Counted from the stretch's first letter, positions 1-8,994 are shown. The stretch is 32,612 nt of DNA from a bacterium (GCA_030824575.1 JAVBXL010000113.1:1-32612); one strand, 5' to 3'. Program-made: numbers and translations. Notes: a model not told the origin generated them from the letters alone.

Positions 1-125
1 TGCTGGGCAACATCGACACACGACCGCCCGGCTTCGATCATTTCGACGATGCTCCGCAGATGACCGCCCGCTCGGTTGAGCCGCTTAACGATCGCGGGGT
101 GACTTTCGTGCCTGTGTTCGGTCAT
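1..125 (-). CDS. nreA: CsoR/RcnR-family (DUF156) metal-sensing repressor, NreA-like, partial
   Basis: Reading leftward from an ATG at 125-123, an open frame of 41 codons runs off the window edge, so only the N-terminal half is visible. It contains HPAIVKRLNRAGGHLRSIVE and then a Cys at residue 36 in GRSCVDVAQ. This is the helix-1 and metal-ligand Cys region of the CsoR/RcnR/FrmR family, all-helical repressors that leave DNA when metal binds. His residues at positions 4, 6 and 9 fit the Ni/Co-sensing RcnR/NreA/DmeR branch, where an N-terminal His is a ligand. It diverges from an NreB-type exporter, with palindromes in the shared region, so it probably represses that gene and itself. The distal His ligands lie outside the window, so metal specificity is inferred. 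DmeR is the main alternative name. Confidence 0.85.
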   Translation of the reverse strand, partial: MTEHRHESHPAIVKRLNRAGGHLRSIVEMIEAGRSCVDVAQ

Positions 126-161
126 CCGCAAACTCCGTGCGACGCGCAGCAAGGCTTTACA

Positions 162-180
162 TATCCTCCCCAGGAGGATA
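162..180. promoter_or_regulatory. Palindromic operator 1, CsoR/RcnR type
   Basis: TATCCTCC and GGAGGATA form a perfect 8-bp inverted repeat around a 3-base centre. C/G-rich arms bounded by TA steps resemble operators of the CsoR/RcnR/NreA repressors. It lies between the divergent repressor and nreB starts. The right arm also supplies an AGGAGG sequence 11 bases before the ATG at 189. Confidence 0.6.
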
Positions 181-188
181 GCTCAAGC

Positions 189-1580
189 ATGGTCGATATC
201 CCCCCTGGGGGATACATTCCACGCGAACTGGATCAGCGTCACGTGCTCTCTGTCTTGGCAAACCGCACCTATCGCCATCTGTTCATGGCTCAGGTCATCG
301 CGCTCATCGGCACGGGGCTCGCAACAGTTGCGCTCGGCCTGCTTGCCTATGACATCGCCGGCGGCAGCGCTGGCGCGGTGCTCGGCACTGCGCTCGCGAT
401 CAAGATGGTTGCCTATATCGGTGTCGCGCCGGTCGTTGGCGCCTTTGCCGACCGCCTGCCACGTCGCGCGTTTCTCGTCAGCATGGATCTCGTGCGGATG
501 GTGGTGGCGATCTGCCTGCCGTTCGTGAGCCAGGTCTGGCAGGTCTATGTCCTGATCTTCGTGCTGCAATCGGCCTCCGCGGCGTTCACGCCGACCTTCC
601 AGGCAACCATCCCCGATATCCTGCCCGAGGAGCGCGACTATACCCGCGCGCTGTCGCTGTCGCGGCTCGCCTATGACATGGAAAGCCTGACCAGCCCGAT
701 CCTCGCTGCCGGGCTGCTGACCGTCATCAACTTCCACTGGCTATTTTCGGGAACGGCGATCGGGTTTCTGTGCTCGGCGCTGCTCGTCGTGACGACAGTC
801 CTGCCGCGTGCTGCGAAATCTGGACCAAAGAATGGTGGTATCTATGCCAAGACCACGCGCGGCACGCGCATCTATCTGAAGACGCCGCGTCTGCGCGGCC
901 TGCTCGCGCTCACGCTTGCGTCCGCGGCGGCCAGCTCGATGGTCATCGTCAACACGGTGGTGATCGTGCGTGGCAATCTCGGCCTCACGCAGCGCGATGT
1001 CGCTTTCACGCTTGCCGCTTTCGGCGCAGGTTCGATCCTGGCTGCGCTGACATTGCCACGCATCCTCGACCGGGTTGCCGATCGTATAATCATGGTTGGT
1101 GCGGCCGCTGCATTGACAGTCGGTCTTGCCGTGCTGGCGGTGCTGACGGCCAGCTTTGGAGCAGCGCCTGTCTATTGGCGGATGATCCTGATTGGCTGGT
1201 TCATACTCGGGATCGCCTATTCGATGAGCGTGACGCCAGCGGGCCGGTTGCTTCGACGGTCGGCCAATGCCGACGACCGACCTGCCTTGTTTGCCGCGCA
1301 ATTCGCGCTTAGCCATTGCGCTTGGCTGATCTGTTATCCCCTGGTGGGACTGTTGGGTGCCAGTATCGGGCAGACGGCCGCCTTCGCGGCGATGGCCGTG
1401 ATCTCGGCTGTTGGAACGCTCGCTGCCTTGTGGCTCTGGCCCAGCGCGGATCCCGATAAGCTGGCCCACGACCATGCGGACCTCGCACCCGATCATCCGC
1501 ATCTGCACGGGGATCACCGCAACGCGCGGGAGCATGCGTTCGTGATCGACGATCTTCATCAGCATTGGCCACGCCAATGA
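189..1580 (+). CDS. nreB: NreB-type MFS nickel/cobalt exporter with His-rich tail
   Basis: This is an inner-membrane major facilitator superfamily protein, about 463 residues from the ATG at 189, with roughly 12 hydrophobic segments. The N-terminal core RTYRHLFMAQVIALIGTGLA and the loop GAFADRLPRR fit the NreB/H+ antiporter branch. After the last membrane segment is a tail with nine His in about 34 residues (HDHADL, DHPHLHGDH, DLHQHW). A His-rich tail is the hallmark of NreB, which exports Ni2+ and is thought to bind metal there. The divergent NreA-like repressor supports the call. An upstream in-frame ATG at 60 lies opposite the repressor gene and is unlikely. A GTG at 243 would give the N-terminus most like the family. 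Substrate is inferred from homology. Confidence 0.88.
   Translation: MVDIPPGGYIPRELDQRHVLSVLANRTYRHLFMAQVIALIGTGLATVALGLLAYDIAGGSAGAVLGTALAIKMVAYIGVAPVVGAFADRLPRRAFLVSMDLVRMVVAICLPFVSQVWQVYVLIFVLQSASAAFTPTFQATIPDILPEERDYTRALSLSRLAYDMESLTSPILAAGLLTVINFHWLFSGTAIGFLCSALLVVTTVLPRAAKSGPKNGGIYAKTTRGTRIYLKTPRLRGLLALTLASAAASSMVIVNTVVIVRGNLGLTQRDVAFTLAAFGAGSILAALTLPRILDRVADRIIMVGAAAALTVGLAVLAVLTASFGAAPVYWRMILIGWFILGIAYSMSVTPAGRLLRRSANADDRPALFAAQFALSHCAWLICYPLVGLLGASIGQTAAFAAMAVISAVGTLAALWLWPSADPDKLAHDHADLAPDHPHLHGDHRNAREHAFVIDDLHQHWPRQ
197..214. promoter_or_regulatory. Palindromic operator 2, CsoR/RcnR type
   Basis: TATCCCCC and GGGGGATA form a perfect 8-bp inverted repeat around a 2-base centre, a close relative of operator 1. 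The two centres are about 34 bp apart, roughly three helical turns. It lies inside the nreB frame if translation starts at 189, but in the leader if translation starts at the GTG at 243. Confidence 0.55.
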
Positions 1581-1653
1581 CTTTCGTCTGGACTGACATG
1601 ATCGACACGCCGCGTGCTTGTGGACCGGCCATGTTCGCGATACCCGTAATGCC

Positions 1654-2031
1654 ATGACGGCATCGTCGATCAGATCGCGCACTTCCGCGCGGGTATCCGC
1701 CCGCGTGCGGCTTTTTGCGTCCTTCGCGATTCTGGCGCTGTTCGGAATGCTTGCGCTTGCCACCTGGCATGACGCAAAGCCGCACGTCCACGATGCCGGC
1801 TATGTCGTCAGCGTCAATGGCGATCATCCTGAGCAGGCTCCGGCAGAGAAGCCCGACACGGCCGATCTAATGCATCTGGTGGCCCATGCGGTGCTCCAAA
1901 CAATCGACGTACCCGCGCCGCTCGTGGTTGCGGCACTGATGAAGCCTGCCGCGGAGATCTGGACGCTTGCGTCAGCCAAAGCGGCGCATTCCCTCGATCC
2001 CTCGGCGATCCTGCGTCCTCCGCGAGGCTGA
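1654..2031 (+). CDS. CzcI-like small periplasmic protein preceding czcC
   Basis: A protein of 125 residues begins at the ATG at 1654; an in-frame TTG at 1618 is an alternative. It has an Arg-rich N-terminus, one hydrophobic segment (about residues 20-38) and then a polar region with HDAKPHVHDAG. The C-terminus ends DPSAILRPPRG. A second small protein at 27386 has the same plan: one N-terminal hydrophobic stretch, a His-containing middle, a C-terminus ending LRPPxx, and a position just before czcC. CzcI occupies this place in the Cupriavidus czc operon and is also a small His-containing periplasmic protein. I infer an analogous accessory or regulatory role. Sequence similarity to CzcI itself is not obvious. 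Confidence 0.65.
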   Translation: MTASSIRSRTSARVSARVRLFASFAILALFGMLALATWHDAKPHVHDAGYVVSVNGDHPEQAPAEKPDTADLMHLVAHAVLQTIDVPAPLVVAALMKPAAEIWTLASAKAAHSLDPSAILRPPRG

Positions 2032-2082
2032 CTCACGCGCGGTGCGCGTGCCGTCATTACAGCCTTTTCAGAGGAAATAGTT

Positions 2083-3351
2083 ATGAGAGCCTATATAGGC
2101 CGGCTGCCGCGTCGCGTGGTGTCCGGCATAATGGTCGCGACGTGCGTTGCGGCACTGTGCGGACCCGCACAGGCGCAAGTGGCGCCGCCGTTCGCTACAC
2201 TGCTACGCCAGACCGCCGAGGCCCCTCGGCGCGTCGAAAGCGAAGCCGAGGTCCGTCGGTCGGAAGGTCTTGCGCGCCAGGCCCGCGCCCGACCCAATCC
2301 GACAATCGGCATATTGACCGAGAATATAGCCGGATCATCGCCCTATCGGGGGTTCGACCGCGCCGAGACGACGCTGCAATATAGCCAGCCGCTGGAAATC
2401 GGCGGCAAGCGTTCGGCGAGGATTGCGGCCGGAGAGGCGGGCGTCGCCGCGTCCCGCGCCCGCGATCGTGATGAGCAGATCCGCTACGCTTATGATCTCG
2501 CGCGCGGTTATGCGGCAGCTGAGGTTGCCGACCAGAGGATAACGCTGGCCGAAGGCGAGGTCGAGCAAGCGCACAACATCCTGCGCGCCGCTCGGGCCCT
2601 GGTCGATGCCGGCAAGGAAGCGCGACTGCGCGCCTTGCAAGCAGAAGCCGCGTTGAATGCGGTCAGCGCTGATCTTGAGGCGGCAAAAGCGGATCGCATT
2701 GCCGCTTATGCCCGTCTCTCCGCACTTTCCGGCGTCGAGGAGACCTTTACCGGCTTGTCAGAGTCGCTCTTGGCCGTGCCCGTCGCGGCATCGACTTATG
2801 GCCCCATCGATCCGATGACGAGTTCATCCTATCTCGCCGCTCAGGCGGAGCGCGAGGCCGCCGAGCGCCGCCTGACCGCCGAACAGAAGCGGGCAATCCC
2901 AGATCTGACGGCGATCGTCGGAGTGCGGCGTCTCGACTATGAGAATGCCACCGCTCTGACAGCGGGGGTCTCGATCCCGCTCAACATCTTCGATCGCAAT
3001 CGCGGCAACATCGCCGCCTCGCAAGCGGAGGCACAGGCAGCCGCCGCAAGGTTGGGCATGGCCCGCAACGACGCGATTGCCGAAGCCCGCGCAGCACAAG
3101 CGCAGATTGTAGCCGCACAGTCGCGCGTCGCTGCCGCCGAGGCGTCGCAGGGAACCGCAGAAGAAGCCTATCGCCTGGCACGCATTGCTTATGAAGCCGG
3201 CAAGTCCCCGCTCGTCGAGTTGTTGAACGCCCGTCAGGGCCTCGGTGCGGCGCGAGGCATCGTTCTCGATGCCAAGGTGGCCAGCTTCCAGGCACGCGCG
3301 CAACTCGCCCGCCTTCAGGGGCGAACCATTTCCGGAGATGAGATCCAATGA
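2083..3351 (+). CDS. czcC: CzcC-type outer-membrane factor of a tripartite metal efflux system (copy 1)
   Basis: This 422-residue TolC-family protein should form the outer-membrane and periplasmic duct of the efflux pump. The ATG follows a GAGGA ribosome site. The signal peptide probably ends AQA-Q near residue 32. Ala/Glu/Arg-rich coiled-coil segments follow, in the two-fold repeat usual for outer-membrane factors. NPTIGILTENIAG and LEIGGKRSARI are signatures of the CzcC/CnrC group and recur in the second copy at 27785. Its stop overlaps the czcB start in an ATGA, so the two are translationally coupled. Function is sure at family level; the exported metals are not decided by this subunit. 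Confidence 0.95.
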   Translation: MRAYIGRLPRRVVSGIMVATCVAALCGPAQAQVAPPFATLLRQTAEAPRRVESEAEVRRSEGLARQARARPNPTIGILTENIAGSSPYRGFDRAETTLQYSQPLEIGGKRSARIAAGEAGVAASRARDRDEQIRYAYDLARGYAAAEVADQRITLAEGEVEQAHNILRAARALVDAGKEARLRALQAEAALNAVSADLEAAKADRIAAYARLSALSGVEETFTGLSESLLAVPVAASTYGPIDPMTSSSYLAAQAEREAAERRLTAEQKRAIPDLTAIVGVRRLDYENATALTAGVSIPLNIFDRNRGNIAASQAEAQAAAARLGMARNDAIAEARAAQAQIVAAQSRVAAAEASQGTAEEAYRLARIAYEAGKSPLVELLNARQGLGAARGIVLDAKVASFQARAQLARLQGRTISGDEIQ

Positions 3352-4502
3352 ACCCCGAACACAACAAGCTTTATGCCGGGGCCGCGATCGGTCTCGTCCT
3401 CGCTGCCCTTGCCGGTTTCGGCATCGCCAGAATGACGGGGCCGACGGGGCCGAGCGCCGATACGGAGACAGCCGCCACTGCTGCTCCAACCGACACCATC
3501 GCGATCACTGAGGACGGCATCAAGACCTCCGGGATTGGCGTTGCACCCGCAGCAGCCGGCGGCATCGCCGGCATCATTCTCGCCAGTGCAACCGTCGAGG
3601 CAACGCCCGACGCCGAAGCGGTGCTCACCGCCCGGGCATCGGGCACGGTTACCCGGATCTTCAAGCGGATCGGCGATCCGGTCAGCGCGGGTGAGACGAT
3701 CGCCCTGGTCGAGAGCCGCGATGCATCGGCGATCGCAGCCAATCGCAGTGCCGCCGCCGCGCGGGTTACGCTTGCGAGCCGGCAGCTGGCGCGCGAGCGA
3801 ACGCTGCTCAACCAAGGGGTCTCGCCCCGGGCCGACTATGAGACCGCCGAAGCCAATCTCGCGGTCGCCCAGGCCGAAGCCCGGCAAGCGAGTGCTGCTG
3901 GCAGTGCGGCAAAGGTCGCGGGCGATGGCAGATCGGTTGCGGTGGTGAGCCCGATCTCTGGCCGAATAACATCCGCACCCGGCAATCTCGGCGCGTTCGT
4001 CCAGGCCGAGACCGAGCTGTTTCGTGTCGCGGACCCGCGCCGCTTGCAGATCGAAGCGAGCGTACCGGCGGCAGGCGCCTCGCGCGTGAAGGCAGGCGAC
4101 AGGGTCGAGCTGACACCCAATGACGGCCAGAAGGTCGAAGGCCGGGTTCGCTCCGCCACCGGTGTGGTCGACCCGCAGACGAGGCAAGCAACGGTCATCG
4201 TGACACCTAGCGGCGGCGGCGGCCTGATCACGCCGGGCCAGCTCGTCCAGGCGCGTATCTTCGCCAGCGGCGGCGGGGCAGCCTCGGGCGTTAACGTGCC
4301 GCAGGATGCGGTCCAGACGATCGGCGACCGCTCGGTGGTGTTCGTGCGGACCCGCCAGGGGTTCAAGGCGCAGACCGTGCGCGTTGGAACGCGCAGCGGC
4401 GGCATAGTCGAGATCGTCTCGGGCCTTCCTGCAAACATCATGATCGCCACGACCAACGCCTTTCTGCTCAAGGCCGAGCTTGGCAAGGAGTCGGCGGAAT
4501 GA
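3348..4502 (+). CDS. czcB: CzcB-type periplasmic adaptor (membrane fusion protein), copy 1
   Basis: This 384-residue adaptor links the RND pump to the outer-membrane factor. Residues about 9-29 form an N-terminal membrane anchor, followed by an Ala/Thr/Pro linker. The barrel-sandwich (lipoyl-like) half with VTRIFKRIGDPVSAGE is near residue 100, then a helical hairpin, then the returning half with SPISGRITSAPGNLGAFVQ. A beta-barrel and the membrane-proximal domain with VPQDAVQTIGDRSVVFVRT follow. Both ends overlap neighbours by ATGA (czcC before, czcA after), so the three subunits are coupled in one operon. It closely matches the second copy at 29173. No N-terminal His-rich metal-binding extension is seen. 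Confidence 0.95.
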   Translation: MNPEHNKLYAGAAIGLVLAALAGFGIARMTGPTGPSADTETAATAAPTDTIAITEDGIKTSGIGVAPAAAGGIAGIILASATVEATPDAEAVLTARASGTVTRIFKRIGDPVSAGETIALVESRDASAIAANRSAAAARVTLASRQLARERTLLNQGVSPRADYETAEANLAVAQAEARQASAAGSAAKVAGDGRSVAVVSPISGRITSAPGNLGAFVQAETELFRVADPRRLQIEASVPAAGASRVKAGDRVELTPNDGQKVEGRVRSATGVVDPQTRQATVIVTPSGGGGLITPGQLVQARIFASGGGAASGVNVPQDAVQTIGDRSVVFVRTRQGFKAQTVRVGTRSGGIVEIVSGLPANIMIATTNAFLLKAELGKESAE

Positions 4503-7500
4503 TCGCGCGGATATTAGGCCTCTCGGTCAGGGCGCGATGGGCCGTCGCCTTCGTCACCTTTCTCGTCGTCCTGTTTGGCGCCTGGCAGATTACATTGCTG
4601 CCGATCGATGCCGTGCCGGACGTCACCAATCGCCAGGTGCAAATCAACAGCTTCGTGCCCACCCTGGGTCCGGTCGATATGGAGAAGCAGGTCACTTTCC
4701 CGGTCGAGACCGCCCTTGCCGGTATTCCCGGCCTACAAATGACCCGCTCGCTCACGCGCAACGGATTCAGCCAGGTCACCGCCGTTTTCAAGGACAGCAC
4801 CAACATCTATTTTGCTCGGCAGCAGGTGACCGAACGGGTCGCGCAGGCCAAGGACAGCCTGCCGGCCGGCGTTCAACCACAACTCGCGCCGCTCACGACG
4901 GGCCTCGGCGAGATCTTCATGTTCAGCGTCGCATTCGAACATCCCGACGGCAAGGGCGTTAAGGTGGTCGACGGTCAGCCGGGCTGGCAGTCCGATGGTT
5001 CCTATTTGACGCCCGAGGGCGAGAAACTGACCACGGTGGTTGCCAAGGCCGCTTATCTGCGAACGGTCCAGGATTGGATCATCAGGCCGCAGATGCGCAC
5101 CGTGCAGGGTGTTGCCGGTGTCGATTCCAACGGCGGCTATGTGAAACAATATGTCGTCGAGCCCAATCTGACCGCGCTTGCATCCTATGGCGTCTCGGTC
5201 ACTGACCTCGCCGACGCGCTCGAACGGTCGAACCTGTCGGCGGGCTCCAACTATGTCCGCCGTGCCGGTGAATCCTTTCTCGTTCGCGCCGACGCGCGGC
5301 TGCGCTCGGTCGCCGACATAGAAGAGGCGGTGATCGCCACGCGTGCCGGCGTCCCGGTGCGCGTGAAGGACGTCGGCCAGGTCGTCATCGGTGGCGCGGT
5401 GCGGACCGGATCTGGCAGCGTCGGCGGGTCGGAAGCAGTCATCTCGACTATCCTGATGCTCACTGGCGAGAATAGCCGCATCGTTGCCAATCGCGTCGCC
5501 GAAAAGCTGGTCGAAATCAACAAGACGTTGCCGCCGGACGTTGTCGCAAGCCAAGCCTATAACCGCTCCAAGCTGGTCAATGCGACCATCGCCACGGTCG
5601 AGAAGAATCTGGTCGAAGGCGCACTGCTGGTCATCGTCGTGCTGTTCCTGCTGCTCGGCAACATCCGCGCGGCGCTCATCACGGCGGCGGTGATTCCGAT
5701 CACCATGCTGATGACTGCTGCGGGCATGAATGAGCTTGGTGTCTCGGGCAATCTGATGAGTCTGGGCGCGCTCGATTTCGGCCTGATCGTCGATGGCGCG
5801 GTCATCATCGTCGAAAACGCGCTCCGGCGCCTCGCCGAGCGGCAGCACAAGGAAGGAAGGCTCTTAACCCGGCTCGAACGTCTCACCGAAACCACTCACG
5901 CCGCGCAGGAGATGGTCCGGCCAACCGTCTATGGCCAGGCGATCATCTTCCTGGTGTTCATACCTTTGCTCACCTTCCAGGGAGTGGAGGGCAAGACGTT
6001 CGCGCCGATGGCGATCACTCTGATGCTGGCGCTCGCCAGCGCGTTCATCCTGTCGATCACGTTCGTGCCGGCGATGGTCGCATTGCTGGTGACCGGGAAG
6101 GTCAGCGAGACGGAGGTCAAACCGATCCGCTGGTTCAAGGAGAAATATCAGCCGGCGCTCACCCGCGCCGTAGCACGGCCAGTGCCGTTCATCCTCGGCG
6201 GCGGAGGCGTATTTGCGGCGGCCGTTTTGCTGTTCGGTACACTCGGACAGGAATTCATGCCGCAGCTCGACGAGAAGGACATCACGGTCACTAATTTCCG
6301 TATTCCGTCAGCCTCGATCGACCAGTCGACCGCGATGCAACTCCAGATCGAAAATGCGCTCAAGACGTTGCCCGAGGTGGCATTGGTCTTTTCCAAGAAC
6401 GGCAACGCCGATCTTGGCACCGATCCGATGCCGCCTAATGCGTCCGATACCTATGTCATCCCAAAGCCTGAAAAGGAGTGGCCCGCCGAGGTCAAAACCA
6501 AGGAGGATATCCTTCGGCGGATTGAGGAGCGGATGAAGCCGCTGATCGGCAACCGCACGGAGATCCAGCAACCGATCCAGATGCGGTTCAACGAGCTGAT
6601 CGCGGGCGTTCGCTCGGATGTGGCGGTCAAGCTCTATGGCGACGATCTCGATGCCATGAGCGAAGCGGCGGGCCGGATCGCAACCGCACTTCGGACAATC
6701 CCGGGCGCGGCGGACGTGCAGGCGGAGCAGACATCTGGCGCGCCGACCTTCGACATCAAGGTCGATCGCCAGGCGGCGGGCCGTTACGGCCTGTCGGTCG
6801 AGGAGGTCGCCAGTACGGTCGCTGCCGCCCTGGGTGGACGCGAAGCGGGCTTGTTGTTCGAAGGCGATCGGCGCTTCGCTGTCGTGGTGCGTCTGCCCGA
6901 CGCACAGCGCGACGATATCGACACCCTGGGCTCGATCCCGGTCATGCTACCATCCAACGGTGCCGGGAACGCGCGTTCCATCCCGCTCAGCGAAGTCGCG
7001 CGTTTCACCTACACCGAGGGGCTCAACCAGATCAGCCGGGAGAACGGTAAGCGGATGGTCGTCATCCAGGCCAATGTGCGAGGCCGCGATCTTGGCGGAT
7101 TCGTCGCCGAAGCCCAGGCGAAGATCGCCGATGTGAAGCTGCCCGCCGGCACCTTCACCGAATGGGGCGGCCAGTTCGAGAGCCTTCAGTCCGCTTCCGA
7201 GCGGTTGGCGATCGTCGTGCCGCTTTGCTTCGTCCTGATCTTCGCGCTGCTCTACATGGCACTGGGCGGTGCCTGGCCGGCGCTGGTCGTGTTTACGGCC
7301 GTTCCCATGGCGCTGGCCGGAGGTGTGTTTGCTCTGGCCCTGCGCGGGATACCCTTCTCCATCACGGCGTCGGTCGGGTTCATCGCGCTTTCGGGCGTGG
7401 CGGTTCTCAACGGCCTTGTCATGATGAGCGCGATTCGCAAGCGGCTTGATGACGGCGAAGGGATCGACGGCGCGATCATTGGTGGCGCGATGGAACGAGT

Positions 7501-7735
7501 CCGGCCGGTTCTGATGACGGCGCTGGTCGCGAGTCTGGGCTTCATCCCGATGGCGCTCGCCACAGGCACGGGAGCCGAGGTGCAAAGGCCGCTTGCGACC
7601 GTTGTGATCGGGGGACTCGTCACCTCGACGGCGCTGACGCTGCTGGTTCTTCCGGCGATATCGGCGCTGATGTTCCGGTTATTGGCGAAAGGGAAGACTG
7701 TCCAGGAGCCTCCGAGAACGGTTGTGGCGGCGTGA
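4499..7735 (+). CDS. czcA: CzcA-type HME-RND heavy-metal/proton antiporter, copy 1
   Basis: This 1078-residue inner-membrane pump drives divalent cations from periplasm or cytoplasm out through CzcBC using the proton gradient. Membrane helix 1 is near residues 12-33, followed by the conserved LPIDAVPDVTNRQVQINS. The helix-4 signature DFGLIVDGAVIIVEN carries Asp426, Asp432 and Glu439, with the same spacing as the proton-relay triad of Cupriavidus CzcA. This points to divalent (Zn/Co/Cd/Ni) rather than Cu/Ag export. A second block of helices lies at about residues 900-1060. Length is normal for the family. It starts inside the czcB stop and its own stop overlaps the next gene's GTG. Exact substrate is not readable from sequence. 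Confidence 0.96.
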   Translation: MIARILGLSVRARWAVAFVTFLVVLFGAWQITLLPIDAVPDVTNRQVQINSFVPTLGPVDMEKQVTFPVETALAGIPGLQMTRSLTRNGFSQVTAVFKDSTNIYFARQQVTERVAQAKDSLPAGVQPQLAPLTTGLGEIFMFSVAFEHPDGKGVKVVDGQPGWQSDGSYLTPEGEKLTTVVAKAAYLRTVQDWIIRPQMRTVQGVAGVDSNGGYVKQYVVEPNLTALASYGVSVTDLADALERSNLSAGSNYVRRAGESFLVRADARLRSVADIEEAVIATRAGVPVRVKDVGQVVIGGAVRTGSGSVGGSEAVISTILMLTGENSRIVANRVAEKLVEINKTLPPDVVASQAYNRSKLVNATIATVEKNLVEGALLVIVVLFLLLGNIRAALITAAVIPITMLMTAAGMNELGVSGNLMSLGALDFGLIVDGAVIIVENALRRLAERQHKEGRLLTRLERLTETTHAAQEMVRPTVYGQAIIFLVFIPLLTFQGVEGKTFAPMAITLMLALASAFILSITFVPAMVALLVTGKVSETEVKPIRWFKEKYQPALTRAVARPVPFILGGGGVFAAAVLLFGTLGQEFMPQLDEKDITVTNFRIPSASIDQSTAMQLQIENALKTLPEVALVFSKNGNADLGTDPMPPNASDTYVIPKPEKEWPAEVKTKEDILRRIEERMKPLIGNRTEIQQPIQMRFNELIAGVRSDVAVKLYGDDLDAMSEAAGRIATALRTIPGAADVQAEQTSGAPTFDIKVDRQAAGRYGLSVEEVASTVAAALGGREAGLLFEGDRRFAVVVRLPDAQRDDIDTLGSIPVMLPSNGAGNARSIPLSEVARFTYTEGLNQISRENGKRMVVIQANVRGRDLGGFVAEAQAKIADVKLPAGTFTEWGGQFESLQSASERLAIVVPLCFVLIFALLYMALGGAWPALVVFTAVPMALAGGVFALALRGIPFSITASVGFIALSGVAVLNGLVMMSAIRKRLDDGEGIDGAIIGGAMERVRPVLMTALVASLGFIPMALATGTGAEVQRPLATVVIGGLVTSTALTLLVLPAISALMFRLLAKGKTVQEPPRTVVAA

Positions 7736-8994
7736 AGGAGTCCCCTCCGACAAATTTGGTGGAAAGCTGGGCTGAAAAGGTGACGCCCTGTCACACTAAC
7801 CGGCGAACGGCACTCAAATGTCTGGCCGCCGGGCTTGTCGTAACCAGTATTCCGCTTCCGCTATGGGCGGCGAGGACCGATCGGGGTCAGTCTTGGGGCG
7901 GCTTCGCCACGCCTCCGACCTGGCGCTCCCTGGAAGTCGGAACCGGCGACACGCTGATCGTGCCGGCCAAGGTGTCCGGCGTAGCGATCGACGCGGTGCT
8001 CGACAGCGGAAGCGGCGCGTCTATTATCAGCAAGCCGCTTGCTGCGAAGCTCGGCATGACAAACCTGGAGCCGCGACGGATTAACGGCCTGAGCGGCAAG
8101 GCTCCGGGTAGTCTGGTCCGCAATGTCGCGGTGATGCTGGGCACTTATGCACCCGTCCTCCCCTCCGCGGTGGTTGCAGACTTGGGGGCGGTTTCGGCCG
8201 CGTTTGGTCGGCCGATCGACATGATCCTCGGGTCAGACGTACTAGCGGGTGGCTGCCTGGCGCTCGATTTCACGACACGGCGGTTTGCATTTGAGAAGAC
8301 CGCCAGCTTTGTGGCGGGGCCGGAATGGACTGTACTTCCGCTCGGGCACGGAGCCAAACGGGAACTGTTCGTGCTCGCGTCCATTGCCGGTTTGGACCCG
8401 GTGCCGCTGATGCTCGATTTCGGCAGTTCGTCGGCGCTGATGTTATCCTCCGCCTATACAGGGGCGCATGACCTTCTGGCTGGAAAACCTGTTTCCACCG
8501 CCGCCATTGGCGGGGTGGAAGGTGTGCAAATCGTCAAGTCCTTTATCGCCGACACAGTGAGCCTGGGTGGGCTCTCGATCGCCTCTGTTCCGGCGCTCGC
8601 CCTTGATCATTGGACCTCGGCGAGCACCGTAGGCAATGTGGGGATGCCGCTGTTTGGACAATTCGATATCGTGCTGGACGTGTCTCAAGGGCACTTGTGG
8701 TTGCGTTCCGCCCCTCCTCGGGCGCGCCTGCCGATGCTGAAGGATCGAAGCGGCCTCGGCCTCGCCGCCTCCACTACTGACCTGACTGTGGTGCATGTGG
8801 CATCCGGCAGCCCTGCGGATCAAGCGGGATGGGCTGTCGGTGAGCACATCGTAGCCGTGGACGGTCGCCCTATCGACGGCTCCTATACGCGGGAAACGCT
8901 CTGGCAGTGGCGCTACGGCCCCGCGGGAAGCCGGGTAACGCTTAAGCTCGCGGACGGAACGACGCGGATTCTAAAGCTTGCCGATTACTACTGA
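7732..8994 (+). CDS. Tat-exported retropepsin-like aspartyl protease with PDZ domain
   Basis: This 420-residue protein begins at a GTG that overlaps the czcA stop (GTGA), making it the last gene of the efflux operon. NRRTALKCL (Arg24-Arg25) followed by a hydrophobic stretch ending near LWA resembles a Tat signal, so it is probably periplasmic. Two retropepsin-like lobes follow. The first has VLDSGSGASIIS (Asp91-Ser-Gly), the second has LMLDFGSSSALML (Asp229-Phe-Gly). A PDZ domain with VASGSPADQAGWAVGEHIVAVDG ends the protein. The motifs are DSG and DFG rather than the usual DTG, so activity is uncertain. The family is aspartyl protease with PDZ. A role in processing or sensing within the efflux system is inference from coupling only. 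Confidence 0.85.
   Translation: MKESPPTNLVESWAEKVTPCHTNRRTALKCLAAGLVVTSIPLPLWAARTDRGQSWGGFATPPTWRSLEVGTGDTLIVPAKVSGVAIDAVLDSGSGASIISKPLAAKLGMTNLEPRRINGLSGKAPGSLVRNVAVMLGTYAPVLPSAVVADLGAVSAAFGRPIDMILGSDVLAGGCLALDFTTRRFAFEKTASFVAGPEWTVLPLGHGAKRELFVLASIAGLDPVPLMLDFGSSSALMLSSAYTGAHDLLAGKPVSTAAIGGVEGVQIVKSFIADTVSLGGLSIASVPALALDHWTSASTVGNVGMPLFGQFDIVLDVSQGHLWLRSAPPRARLPMLKDRSGLGLAASTTDLTVVHVASGSPADQAGWAVGEHIVAVDGRPIDGSYTRETLWQWRYGPAGSRVTLKLADGTTRILKLADYY

Noticed and set aside
741..1763. 340-codon minus-strand frame opposite nreB
   Set aside because: Antisense shadow of the nreB frame in high-G+C DNA, with no protein-family features.
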